Source: SAR86 cluster bacterium SAR86B
GTDB taxonomy: Bacteria > Pseudomonadota > Gammaproteobacteria > Magnimaribacterales > D2472
Direction: 5' to 3'
DNA: 64,000 nucleotides
Assembly (NCBI GenBank): GCA_905182885.1
Contig: CAJJCW010000001.1
Location: 372,001 to 436,000, forward strand
Under the pieces are notes generated by a model. The model ran no database searches and was not told where the DNA came from. It saw nothing but the letters and a program-made list of their open reading frames with translations. The position numbers and the translations under genes are program-made. Of the stretch, positions 30,055-37,636 are shown one piece after another. Each line of letters opens with the position of its first letter. Within the stretch, counting starts at the first letter, position 1.

Positions 30055-31989
30055 ATGTCATTCAAAGAACTCGGTTTATCTGAACCAATATTAAAATCTC
30101 TAGAAGAGCTTGATCATTCAAAGCCTTCTGAAATTCAACAACAAGCAATCCCCGTAATTCTTGCAGGCAAGAACCTTATGGCTGCTGCCCAAACAGGTAC
30201 TGGTAAAACAGGAAGCTTTGTTCTCCCAATGTTAGAAATGTTGATCGAAAAAGCAAAGCCTTATGATAAAAATGTTCATGCCCTAGTTTTGACTCCAACT
30301 CGAGAACTAGCAGCTCAGGTCAGAGAGAATGTTCATAAGTATGGAAAGTTCACTAATATCAAATCAACAGTTGTTTATGGGGGGGCCAAAATTTTCCCTC
30401 AAAAATCTAAGCTTAAAAAAGGCGTAGATATTCTGGTTGCAACGCCAGGAAGATTACTGGATTTGGTTAACCAGAAAGCAGTCAAGCTAGACCGAGTTCA
30501 AATGCTCGTGCTAGATGAGGCAGATCACATGCTAGACATGGGCTTCATCCATGATATTAAAAAGATTATCGCGATGACTCCGCCTACAAGACAAAATTTA
30601 CTCTTTTCAGCAACCTTCTCCCCAGAAATTAAAAAACTAGCTCAATCGCTGGGTGATGAATTAGTAGAAATCAATGCTCAATCACCAAATACTACTGTCA
30701 GTAAAATAAAGCAGATAGTTTATAACGTTGATAAAAATAAAAAAACTGACTTGCTGGCTCACATGATCCAAGAAGAGCAATGGGAGCAAGCGTTAGTTTT
30801 CTCTAGAACCAAGCACGGCTGTGAAAAAATTGCTGATTATTTAAATGCAGCAGGAATTGAAACAGAAACTATTCATGGTGATAAAACTCAAGGAGCAAGA
30901 ACTAAAGCTCTAAGAGAGTTCAAAGGAAAATTTGTACGAGTGCTTGTTGCTACAGATGTTGCTGCTAGAGGAATTGATATCAGCAATCTTCCTTTTGTTG
31001 TTAATTTTGATATGCCTACTTATCCAAATGATTATATCCACAGAATTGGTAGAACAGGTCGAGCAGGGCAAGAAGGAACCGCTATATCCCTTATGAGCTC
31101 AGATGAGCATAAGTTTTTAAGAGGGATTGAAGGGCTATTAAAAATTAAAATTGATCAAACTAGCCATGAAGCTTTTAAGCCAAACGACAAGCCTTCGGGT
31201 GGAGGTCGTGGCAATCCTAGGTCAAGAGGCCCAAGAGGAGGAAAGCCAAGTTTCTCAAGGAATAGACGAAGCTCTGATGATAAATCTGGAAACAGTTTTT
31301 CTAAACCAGGTGGAAGTAGCTCAAGACCAAGCAGTGGTGGTGGAAGACCAAATACTAGCGGAGCCGGAAGACCAAGTTACGGCGGCAAGCCAAATACTAG
31401 CGGAGCTGGAAGACCTGAGCGAAGCGGATCTGGAAGACCAAATACTAGCGGAGCTGGAAGACCAAGTTACGGCGGCAAGCCAAATACTAGCGGAGCTGGA
31501 AGACCTGAGCGAAGCGGATCTGGAAGACCAAATACTAGCGGAGCTGGAAGACCAAGTTACGGCGGCAAGCCAAATACTAGCGGAGCTGGAAGACCTGAGC
31601 GAAGCGGATCTGGAAGACCAAATACTAGCGGAGCTGGAAGACCTGAGCGAAGCGGATCTGGAAGACCAAATACTAGCGGAGCTGGAAGACCAAGTTACGG
31701 CGGCAAGCCAAATACTAGCGGAGCTGGAAGACCTGAGCGAAGCGGATCTGGAAGACCAAATACTAGCGGAGCTGGAAGACCAAGTTACGGCGGCAAACCG
31801 AACACTAGCGGAGCTGGAAGACCTGAGCGAAGCGGATCTGGAAGACCAAATACTAGCGGAGCTGGAAGACCAAGTTACGGCGGCAAGCCAAATACTAGCG
31901 GAGCTGGAAGACCAAGCAGCGGTGGCGAAAGACGTGGTAGTAATACAACAAACAAATCATATAATAAAAAAATAGGACCAAAGCGCTGA
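30055..31989 (+). CDS. DEAD-box ATP-dependent RNA helicase (RhlE-like) with repetitive RG/SG-rich tail
   Basis: The core (1-375) has the Q motif (SKPSEIQQQAIPVIL), motif I AAQTGTGKTGSF, Ia PTRELAAQV, II VLDEADHMLDMGF, III SATF, V ATDVAARGIDI and VI HRIGRTGRAG, so it is an ATP-dependent RNA unwinding enzyme like RhlE. From about residue 380 the protein is a basic, Gly/Arg/Ser-rich disordered tail; residues 432-620 are 12 tandem units beginning PNTSGAGRP. Such tails bind RNA and can drive condensate formation (family knowledge). No close operon partner. Confidence 0.93.
   Translation: MSFKELGLSEPILKSLEELDHSKPSEIQQQAIPVILAGKNLMAAAQTGTGKTGSFVLPMLEMLIEKAKPYDKNVHALVLTPTRELAAQVRENVHKYGKFTNIKSTVVYGGAKIFPQKSKLKKGVDILVATPGRLLDLVNQKAVKLDRVQMLVLDEADHMLDMGFIHDIKKIIAMTPPTRQNLLFSATFSPEIKKLAQSLGDELVEINAQSPNTTVSKIKQIVYNVDKNKKTDLLAHMIQEEQWEQALVFSRTKHGCEKIADYLNAAGIETETIHGDKTQGARTKALREFKGKFVRVLVATDVAARGIDISNLPFVVNFDMPTYPNDYIHRIGRTGRAGQEGTAISLMSSDEHKFLRGIEGLLKIKIDQTSHEAFKPNDKPSGGGRGNPRSRGPRGGKPSFSRNRRSSDDKSGNSFSKPGGSSSRPSSGGGRPNTSGAGRPSYGGKPNTSGAGRPERSGSGRPNTSGAGRPSYGGKPNTSGAGRPERSGSGRPNTSGAGRPSYGGKPNTSGAGRPERSGSGRPNTSGAGRPERSGSGRPNTSGAGRPSYGGKPNTSGAGRPERSGSGRPNTSGAGRPSYGGKPNTSGAGRPERSGSGRPNTSGAGRPSYGGKPNTSGAGRPSSGGERRGSNTTNKSYNKKIGPKR
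31348..31914 (+). repeat. In-frame tandem repeat in the helicase C-terminus (42- and 48-bp units)
   Basis: Two unit types alternate: A, 42 bp, PNTSGAGRPSYGGK; and B, 48 bp, PNTSGAGRPERSGSGR. The order is AB AB AB B AB AB A, then a partial PNTSGAGRP. Units are nearly identical at the nucleotide level (exceptions: GCC for GCT in the first, and CCGAACACT near 31798), indicating recent expansion or homogenisation. Copy number could be misassembled. Confidence 0.95.
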
Positions 31990-32149
31990 TTTAAAAAACA
32001 TTTTCCTTATATAAATTCTATACAAACTTTTTTTAGATGCCTTGGATGAACTAAATAGTCTTCTGTCCACAGACATAATCTAAGGTTTATACTTAATATC
32101 ACTCTGACTTAACTAATGTCATTAATAATTCAAAATTAAGGAATATAGA

Positions 32150-34252
32150 ATGCAATTAAATATTAAAAATACCTTCGTACTATTTCTGCTGTGTGGATTT
32201 ACATCGAGCGTAACTTCTAATGAAGTTCAATCTCCTTATAGCGCAACAATAACAAGAGATATATTTGGCGTTCCTCATGTTCATGGCGCAACAGATGCAG
32301 ACGCTGCGTTTGGTCTCGCCTATGCACAAGCTGACGATGACATAAAAAACATCTTAAGCACTATTGATTTAGCGAGTGCCAACTCAGGCTTAAAATCAGG
32401 CCGTGATGGCGCAACAACTGACTATCTTATTAAAGCATTAGGTATAAGCGAGTTAGTTGAAGCAAGATATGAAGAAGATTTATCGTTAGAAGTTCAAGCA
32501 GTCCTAGAAGGCTTTGTTGCAGGATTAAATTATTGGCTCTCATTAAATCTAAATAATGAAACTAAAGATTATTACCCAGTTAATAAAGTAGATTTAGTTG
32601 CAAGTTTTGCAATTCAAAATATATTCTTCGCTCAAATCGATAGTGCTATTAAAGACCTTATGAATATGCCAAAAGAGATAAGCACAGCAGAGCTAGATAA
32701 AGGCGGGGAATCATTAAAGGTAGCTAGTTTAGTAGCAGGTTCAAACGCTTTTGCGCTTAATTCTAATAAAACTACAGATGGAAAAACTAGACTTATTATT
32801 AATTCTCATCAGCCTCTTGATGGCCCAGTTGCTTGGTATGAGGCTCATATCTCAAGCGATGAAGGCTGGAATATGATGGGAGGACTATTTCCTGGATCGC
32901 CTTTTGTTTTTGTAGGATTTAATGAAAATCTTGGGTGGGGCATGACAGTTAACAAGCCAGATCTAACAGATGCATTTAAGCTTCAAATTAATCCAGATAA
33001 TGATAATCAATATTTACTTGATGGAAAGTGGGAAGATTTTGAGACTAAAAATATTAAGCTACCCACTAAATTATTGGGACCAATCAGATGGACCTTTAAT
33101 AGAGAAGCAAAATATACGAAACATGGTTTAGTGCTAGAAACAGACTCAGGCTCTTATGCCTTAAAGCTTGCAGGCATGAACGACATTAGACAAGCTGATC
33201 AATGGTTTCGTATGAATAAAGCTCAAAATAAAGAAGAGTGGATAGATGCAATGAAAATGCGAGCTATCATATCTTTTAATGCAGTCTATGCGGATAAAGA
33301 AGACAATATTATGCTGCTGCACAATACAGCAGGGCCAATTAGAAATGAGGCGTATGATTGGACGCTTCCAGTTGATGGAACCAAGTCAGAACTAATTTGG
33401 GATCAGATAACACCTTTTGATGAAATACCTCTATTAGTTAATCCAAATTCTGGATGGATTGTGAGCGCCAATCAAGATCCATTTAGAGTTTCAGCAATTA
33501 CAGATAATCTTAAACGAAGCGATTACTCAAAAACTCTTGGTATAGAAACTAAAATGACAAACCGCGCTTATAGAGTCATCGAGATTTTTGATAATAATAA
33601 AAAATTTAATGAACAAGACCTTCTGGATGCAAAGTTTGATAACCAGTACTCTACAGAATCAAGATCTGTAAAATATCTAAAAAATATTCTTGAAACAGAA
33701 TATGAAGATGAAGAGCTCAAAGATGCACAAAAAATATTAAATGCTTGGGACTTAAAAACAGATTACAACAACAGATCTGCTGCACTTGGTGTTTGCATAC
33801 TCCAAGAAGAGTGGAGGGCATTTATGAATGGAATAGATGCTCTAGATTCTAAAAAAATGTTTGAGGATTGCATTGATCAGATCAAAGATTCATTCGATCG
33901 AGTTGATCCGCTTTGGTCAGAAGTAAACTTTCTTATGCGAGGAGATCTAGCTTTACCAATTCAAGGCGGGCCAGATACTCTAAGAGCTGTTTATGGAAGA
34001 CCTCAAGACGATGGCACTCTAAAAGCAGTTGCTGGAGATGGTTTAGTAGTTTCATTAGCTTGGGATTCTGTGGGCAATCAGGAAAGCCGAAGTATTCACC
34101 AATATGGTAGCGCTACTCAAGATTCAACATCTAAGCATTATAATGACCAGGCTAAGTTATTTGTGGACGAGCAAATGAAGCCCACATTCTTTAACAAAAC
34201 AGAGCTTAAAAATAACACTGAGAGCGTAATCACAGTTCCATTTAATAAATAA
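32150..34252 (+). CDS. Penicillin acylase family (Ntn) hydrolase, acyl-homoserine-lactone acylase-like
   Basis: This 700-residue periplasmic amidase precursor has an N-terminal signal peptide (FVLFLLCGFTSSVTS), an alpha chain opening with TITRDIFGVPHVHGATDADA, and the autoprocessing site LVAGSNAFAL near residue 200, where the serine after glycine becomes the catalytic N-terminal nucleophile of the beta chain. Family members hydrolyse amides such as penicillins, acyl-homoserine lactones or acyl-amino acids; the substrate here is unknown. It stands alone, with 160 bases upstream and its own AAGGA ribosome site. Confidence 0.88.
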   Translation: MQLNIKNTFVLFLLCGFTSSVTSNEVQSPYSATITRDIFGVPHVHGATDADAAFGLAYAQADDDIKNILSTIDLASANSGLKSGRDGATTDYLIKALGISELVEARYEEDLSLEVQAVLEGFVAGLNYWLSLNLNNETKDYYPVNKVDLVASFAIQNIFFAQIDSAIKDLMNMPKEISTAELDKGGESLKVASLVAGSNAFALNSNKTTDGKTRLIINSHQPLDGPVAWYEAHISSDEGWNMMGGLFPGSPFVFVGFNENLGWGMTVNKPDLTDAFKLQINPDNDNQYLLDGKWEDFETKNIKLPTKLLGPIRWTFNREAKYTKHGLVLETDSGSYALKLAGMNDIRQADQWFRMNKAQNKEEWIDAMKMRAIISFNAVYADKEDNIMLLHNTAGPIRNEAYDWTLPVDGTKSELIWDQITPFDEIPLLVNPNSGWIVSANQDPFRVSAITDNLKRSDYSKTLGIETKMTNRAYRVIEIFDNNKKFNEQDLLDAKFDNQYSTESRSVKYLKNILETEYEDEELKDAQKILNAWDLKTDYNNRSAALGVCILQEEWRAFMNGIDALDSKKMFEDCIDQIKDSFDRVDPLWSEVNFLMRGDLALPIQGGPDTLRAVYGRPQDDGTLKAVAGDGLVVSLAWDSVGNQESRSIHQYGSATQDSTSKHYNDQAKLFVDEQMKPTFFNKTELKNNTESVITVPFNK

Positions 34253-34373
34253 AATTATATTAACTGCAGTTGTCATTAGAACCATGATCACTATTCCGCA
34301 GCAAAGCTCTTTTTCTTGATATGATTCGCGAGATCAATTAGTTACAACAGAACAGTAATGGTATTAAAAGACC

Positions 34374-34853
34374 TTATCTAGGAATACCTATTCTAAGTGT
34401 TATATTTTGTAAGGTAGGCTCTGTTATTGTAAATTTTGCTTGATCAAATGATGGTGCTGACATTCTGCCCATTACATTATTAGAAAATCCATATTGCTCC
34501 TTTGGAATCCCGAGAAAATTTTTATCCATTTTGAAATTTCCATTAGAATCAACAAAAAAAGTTATTGCATATTCTCCGTGAGGCAACATGATATTTATTT
34601 CAAGGTCTTGAGGGTTTATTTCTCCTGAATAGGTAACGCAAGACTCTTCCTCAGATTCATTTTCAGTCACTCCCTCAAATCCTGCTGCACTGTCGCAGAC
34701 AATAAAATACAAAACTCCAGGCTTGTTTAAATTCAAAATATTTATCTTTAAGTTTGATTCTTCAGAATAAGACTTAGGTGTAAATACCATACAAGTTAAA
34801 ATAAGAGGAACAGCCCAGCAATACCTCACATATTTTGATAGAATTTTTTTCAT
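34374..34853 (-). CDS. DUF2141 family exported protein
   Basis: The 159-residue protein has a signal peptide (RYCWAVPLILTCMVFTPKSYS) and the DUF2141 pattern: a beta-rich domain with ITFFVDSNGNFKMDKNFLG and IPKEQYGFSNN near residues 100-120. DUF2141 proteins are periplasmic, function unknown. Two cysteines (VCDSAAG, SCVTYSG) could form a disulphide. Monocistronic as far as can be seen; 88 bases separate it from the next leftward gene upstream. Confidence 0.82.
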   Translation of the reverse strand: MKKILSKYVRYCWAVPLILTCMVFTPKSYSEESNLKINILNLNKPGVLYFIVCDSAAGFEGVTENESEEESCVTYSGEINPQDLEINIMLPHGEYAITFFVDSNGNFKMDKNFLGIPKEQYGFSNNVMGRMSAPSFDQAKFTITEPTLQNITLRIGIPR

Positions 34854-34941
34854 ATTTTTATTTTATACTGGTATATTATTTGCCATCAATATGGCCTAGC
34901 TTTGCTTTCATTGAAATAATACTATCACAAGATTTTAATAT

Positions 34942-36372
34942 TTATTCTCTATTAAAACAGATCACTTTTGATTGCGTCATTTCTTGTATTGCATAACGCA
35001 CGCCTTCACGCCCTAAGCTGCCACGTTTATAACCGCCAAAGGGCATGGCATCAAAGCGGAAGTCGGAAGAATCATTGATCATCACGCCACTTGCTTCTAA
35101 GCTATCTGCTGCTTTTAAAGCCGTTTCCAAGTTAGAAGTAAAAATACCTGCATGCAAACTATAATCTACACGATTTGCCCAAGAAATTACCTCATCAAAA
35201 CAATCAAATGATTCCAAGATAACGACTGGAGCAAAGACTTCTTTCATGCATAATCGAGATGTAGTAGGAACTTTAGTCAATACTGTTGGGGTATATATAT
35301 TATCGTTACGTTGATGCCCTGTTAGTAACATAGCGCCTTGCTTAATTGCATCCTCCACCCAAGATTGGATACGCATGGATTGCTCAGGCGTTATCATCGG
35401 TCCAACATCGGTTGCCTCATTCATAGGATCACCAACATTGAGTGCTTTTGTTTGTTCGACAAATGCTGATAAGAATTTATCGAAAATACTGTGTTCAACA
35501 AAAATACGTTGGGTACCGATACAATTTTGGCCTGATGCCCAAAAAGATCCAGAAACCGTTGCTTTTACTGCCTTATCAAGGTCACTGTCCGCCATAATAA
35601 TTACGGGTGCATTGCCTCCCAAATCCATTGCTATTTTTTTTAAGCCAGCAGTCTTTGTAATTGCTTCACCTGTTGCCATTCCTCCTGTAAAGGAGACCAT
35701 ACGAATATCATTAGCAGATACTAGTTCCCTTCCAATATCGGCATCGCCAATCACCACAGAAATAATATGCTTATTTAATCCTCCGCGTACAAACGCATCA
35801 ACCAGTTTAATAGAAGATAGTGGAGCAAGTTCTGACGGTTTTAAAATAACAGAATTACCAGCAGCAACTGCAGGCCCTAACTTGTGTGCAACCAGATTAA
35901 GAGGATCGTTGAATGGAGTAATCGCCAATATAATACCTAGAGGGTCGACGTGGGTGTAGCCTTGTCTTCCGCTGGCACCCTCAAAGGAATCAAAAGGAAT
36001 TATTTCACCACTTATTCTCTTAGCTTCTTCTCCGGACAATTCCAATGTATTAATGCACCGGGTAACTTCTTTGCGGGCCTGCATAATAGTTTTTCCTGCC
36101 TCGTTCACTATTAATAAAGCAAAGTCTTCTAGCTCATTACGCACAATGGCAGCCGTTGCAAATAAAATATTGGCACGCTGATAACGAGCTATTTTCCGAC
36201 TGATTTCAAAGCCGTGTTTGGCACTTACTAGCGCAGCCTCAACATCTTTTGAAGTTGCCGCAGGAATAGAATCAATAATGATCTGTGAAAAGGGGTTTAT
36301 TACATCAATCATTTGTTGATGCTGTTTATTTTTCTCAAGCGGTTCAGTATTAAAGGATTTCATACTAAACAT
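34942..36372 (-). CDS. NAD(P)-dependent aldehyde dehydrogenase
   Basis: The 476-residue ALDH oxidises an aldehyde to an acid. The N-terminal Rossmann part includes ITPFNDPLNLVAHKLGPAVA and ILKPSELAPLS; SFTGGMATGE binds the cofactor; the catalytic cysteine is in FWASGQNCIGTQR near residue 285; the end is PFGGYKRGSLGREG. The motif that usually reads LELGGN reads MDLGGN here, an Asp for the general-base Glu. It overlaps the homoserine dehydrogenase gene by 8 bases and is translationally coupled. A substrate of aspartate-semialdehyde is a plausible inference from that partner. Confidence 0.88.
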   Translation of the reverse strand: MFSMKSFNTEPLEKNKQHQQMIDVINPFSQIIIDSIPAATSKDVEAALVSAKHGFEISRKIARYQRANILFATAAIVRNELEDFALLIVNEAGKTIMQARKEVTRCINTLELSGEEAKRISGEIIPFDSFEGASGRQGYTHVDPLGIILAITPFNDPLNLVAHKLGPAVAAGNSVILKPSELAPLSSIKLVDAFVRGGLNKHIISVVIGDADIGRELVSANDIRMVSFTGGMATGEAITKTAGLKKIAMDLGGNAPVIIMADSDLDKAVKATVSGSFWASGQNCIGTQRIFVEHSIFDKFLSAFVEQTKALNVGDPMNEATDVGPMITPEQSMRIQSWVEDAIKQGAMLLTGHQRNDNIYTPTVLTKVPTTSRLCMKEVFAPVVILESFDCFDEVISWANRVDYSLHAGIFTSNLETALKAADSLEASGVMINDSSDFRFDAMPFGGYKRGSLGREGVRYAIQEMTQSKVICFNRE

Positions 36373-37411
36373 TCACATGCTGATGAATTGCAATAATATC
36401 TGACAAGATAGCGTATGCGGTCTCAGTTCGTCCTGCACCAGGTCCAGAAATCGTCACATCACCTAGCATTCCTGAGGTAAAAGTAATTGCATTAACCACG
36501 CCATTGATACCACTAAGTGGATGAAGTAGGTCAAGCTTCTTTGGTGAAACACTTGCAATAATAGACCCATCGTCTTTCTTGCTAGCCTCACCTATAAGCT
36601 TCCAATGCTGACCTTCCGCAACGGCTTCTTTTATCATAACTTCAGAAAGGGAAGTAATGCCTTCACACTTAACATCATCTTGAGTTAAATTAGCATCCCA
36701 TAAGCGATTCGCTAAAACTATAACCTTTAACATTACATCCTTACCTTCAACATCAGCACTAGGGTCCGCTTCAGCAAATCCTTGTTGCTGTGCAGAGGTA
36801 ATAGCATCTGTAAAAGTTTGACCTTGCTCAACCAAACCCAAAACATAGTTTGCAGTGCCATTCATGATGCCAGTGAATTTATTAATCTCACTGCCCTTCA
36901 TTAATTTGTCTGCAAAGCGAAGGACTGGTGTGCCGCTCATCACAACACCCTCATATTCAAAACTGACATTATTTTTTAGCGCTAAATCTATTAACTCCTT
37001 TTCTGCAAAAGCAAGAGGGCCTTTATTTGTAGTTGATACATGCTTGCCATTAGCTAATGCCCAGCGACAATGCGAGATAGCAGCCTGTCCTGTAACTGAG
37101 TCAGTTACCGTGGCCTCAACAATAATATCTGCATTGCTATTTTTAATAATATCTTCATTGTCTGCCTTTGCATTCCCATTTCGCAATGAAGCAAAAGCTC
37201 CTTTAGCTACCGGCAATTCGTTAAGTAAGTCTAGGTCGATACCTTCTGGTGAATACACTGATCCTAAAAATATATCTGAAACTGCAACAATACATATATT
37301 AAAACCCATTTCACGATAAAATTTTTCTGGATTTATTGAAATAATGTTAACTAGAGCTCTATTAACACCGCCAAAACCAATAAGTGCAATGTTGTAATTG
37401 ATTTTATACAT
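36365..37411 (-). CDS. Homoserine dehydrogenase, short form without ACT domain
   Basis: The 348-residue oxidoreductase interconverts homoserine and aspartate-semialdehyde with NAD(P). The Rossmann motif ALIGFGGVNRALVNI is at residues 10-24, and catalytic-domain signatures are GIMNGTANYVLGLVEQG near 182 and GFAEADPSADVEGKD near 215. It lacks the C-terminal ACT regulatory domain of biosynthetic enzymes (about 430 residues) and of the aspartokinase fusions. Coupling to an aldehyde dehydrogenase and a large inverted repeat upstream suggest a regulated, possibly catabolic role. Confidence 0.88.
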   Translation of the reverse strand: MYKINYNIALIGFGGVNRALVNIISINPEKFYREMGFNICIVAVSDIFLGSVYSPEGIDLDLLNELPVAKGAFASLRNGNAKADNEDIIKNSNADIIVEATVTDSVTGQAAISHCRWALANGKHVSTTNKGPLAFAEKELIDLALKNNVSFEYEGVVMSGTPVLRFADKLMKGSEINKFTGIMNGTANYVLGLVEQGQTFTDAITSAQQQGFAEADPSADVEGKDVMLKVIVLANRLWDANLTQDDVKCEGITSLSEVMIKEAVAEGQHWKLIGEASKKDDGSIIASVSPKKLDLLHPLSGINGVVNAITFTSGMLGDVTISGPGAGRTETAYAILSDIIAIHQHVNV

Positions 37412-37473
37412 AATGCGAAACCTCTAAAATTGAATTTTCGCTATTATTACAAAGGTGGCTCCAAAAGACTTGC

Positions 37474-37523
37474 GCTAATCAACCAAATATATGGTCATTT
37501 TGACCAAAATTTGGTTGATTAGC
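37474..37523. promoter_or_regulatory. 50-bp nested inverted repeat, probable operator between divergent genes
   Basis: Outer arms GCTAATCAACCAAAT (37474-37488) and ATTTGGTTGATTAGC (37509-37523) are perfect 15-base complements. Inside is a second dyad, TGGTCA (37492-37497) and TGACCA (37501-37506). It lies 63 bases from the homoserine dehydrogenase start (leftward) and 55 bases from the lipoprotein start (rightward). An Lrp/AsnC-type gene sits at 40860-41297 and is a candidate regulator, by proximity only. Confidence 0.7.
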
Positions 37524-37570
37524 TAATGAATTTTTGAAATTTTTTTGTGATAATAATTTAATTCCTAATC

Positions 37571-37636
37571 ATATAAATATGAAAAAATTTCTTAGCTATA
37601 CATTAGTTTCAACGTTCATCCTTGCTAGTTGTAGTG
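37571..37636 (+). repeat. 66-bp direct repeat, copy 1 (start of lipoprotein gene)
   Basis: The bases from 37571 to 37625 (leader plus the first 15 codons of the lipoprotein gene) recur without change at 39460-39514; after one T/C difference a further 10 bases also match. The copy therefore includes the translation start region and signal peptide, but not the mature proteins, which have diverged. Confidence 0.95.

Noticed and set aside
31348-31914. CRISPR-like regular repeat spacing
   Set aside because: Units are contiguous, in frame and without unique spacers; they encode a protein tail.
31151-31975. A long acidic open frame (+2) overlapping the helicase tail
   Set aside because: It is open only because the tandem repeat lacks stops in that frame; it has no ribosome site and a monotonous repeat composition. 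The helicase frame carries all family motifs.
35375-35959. Open frame antisense to the aldehyde dehydrogenase gene
   Set aside because: It is fully covered by the ALDH coding sequence with all its motifs, and shows no ribosome site or family features of its own.
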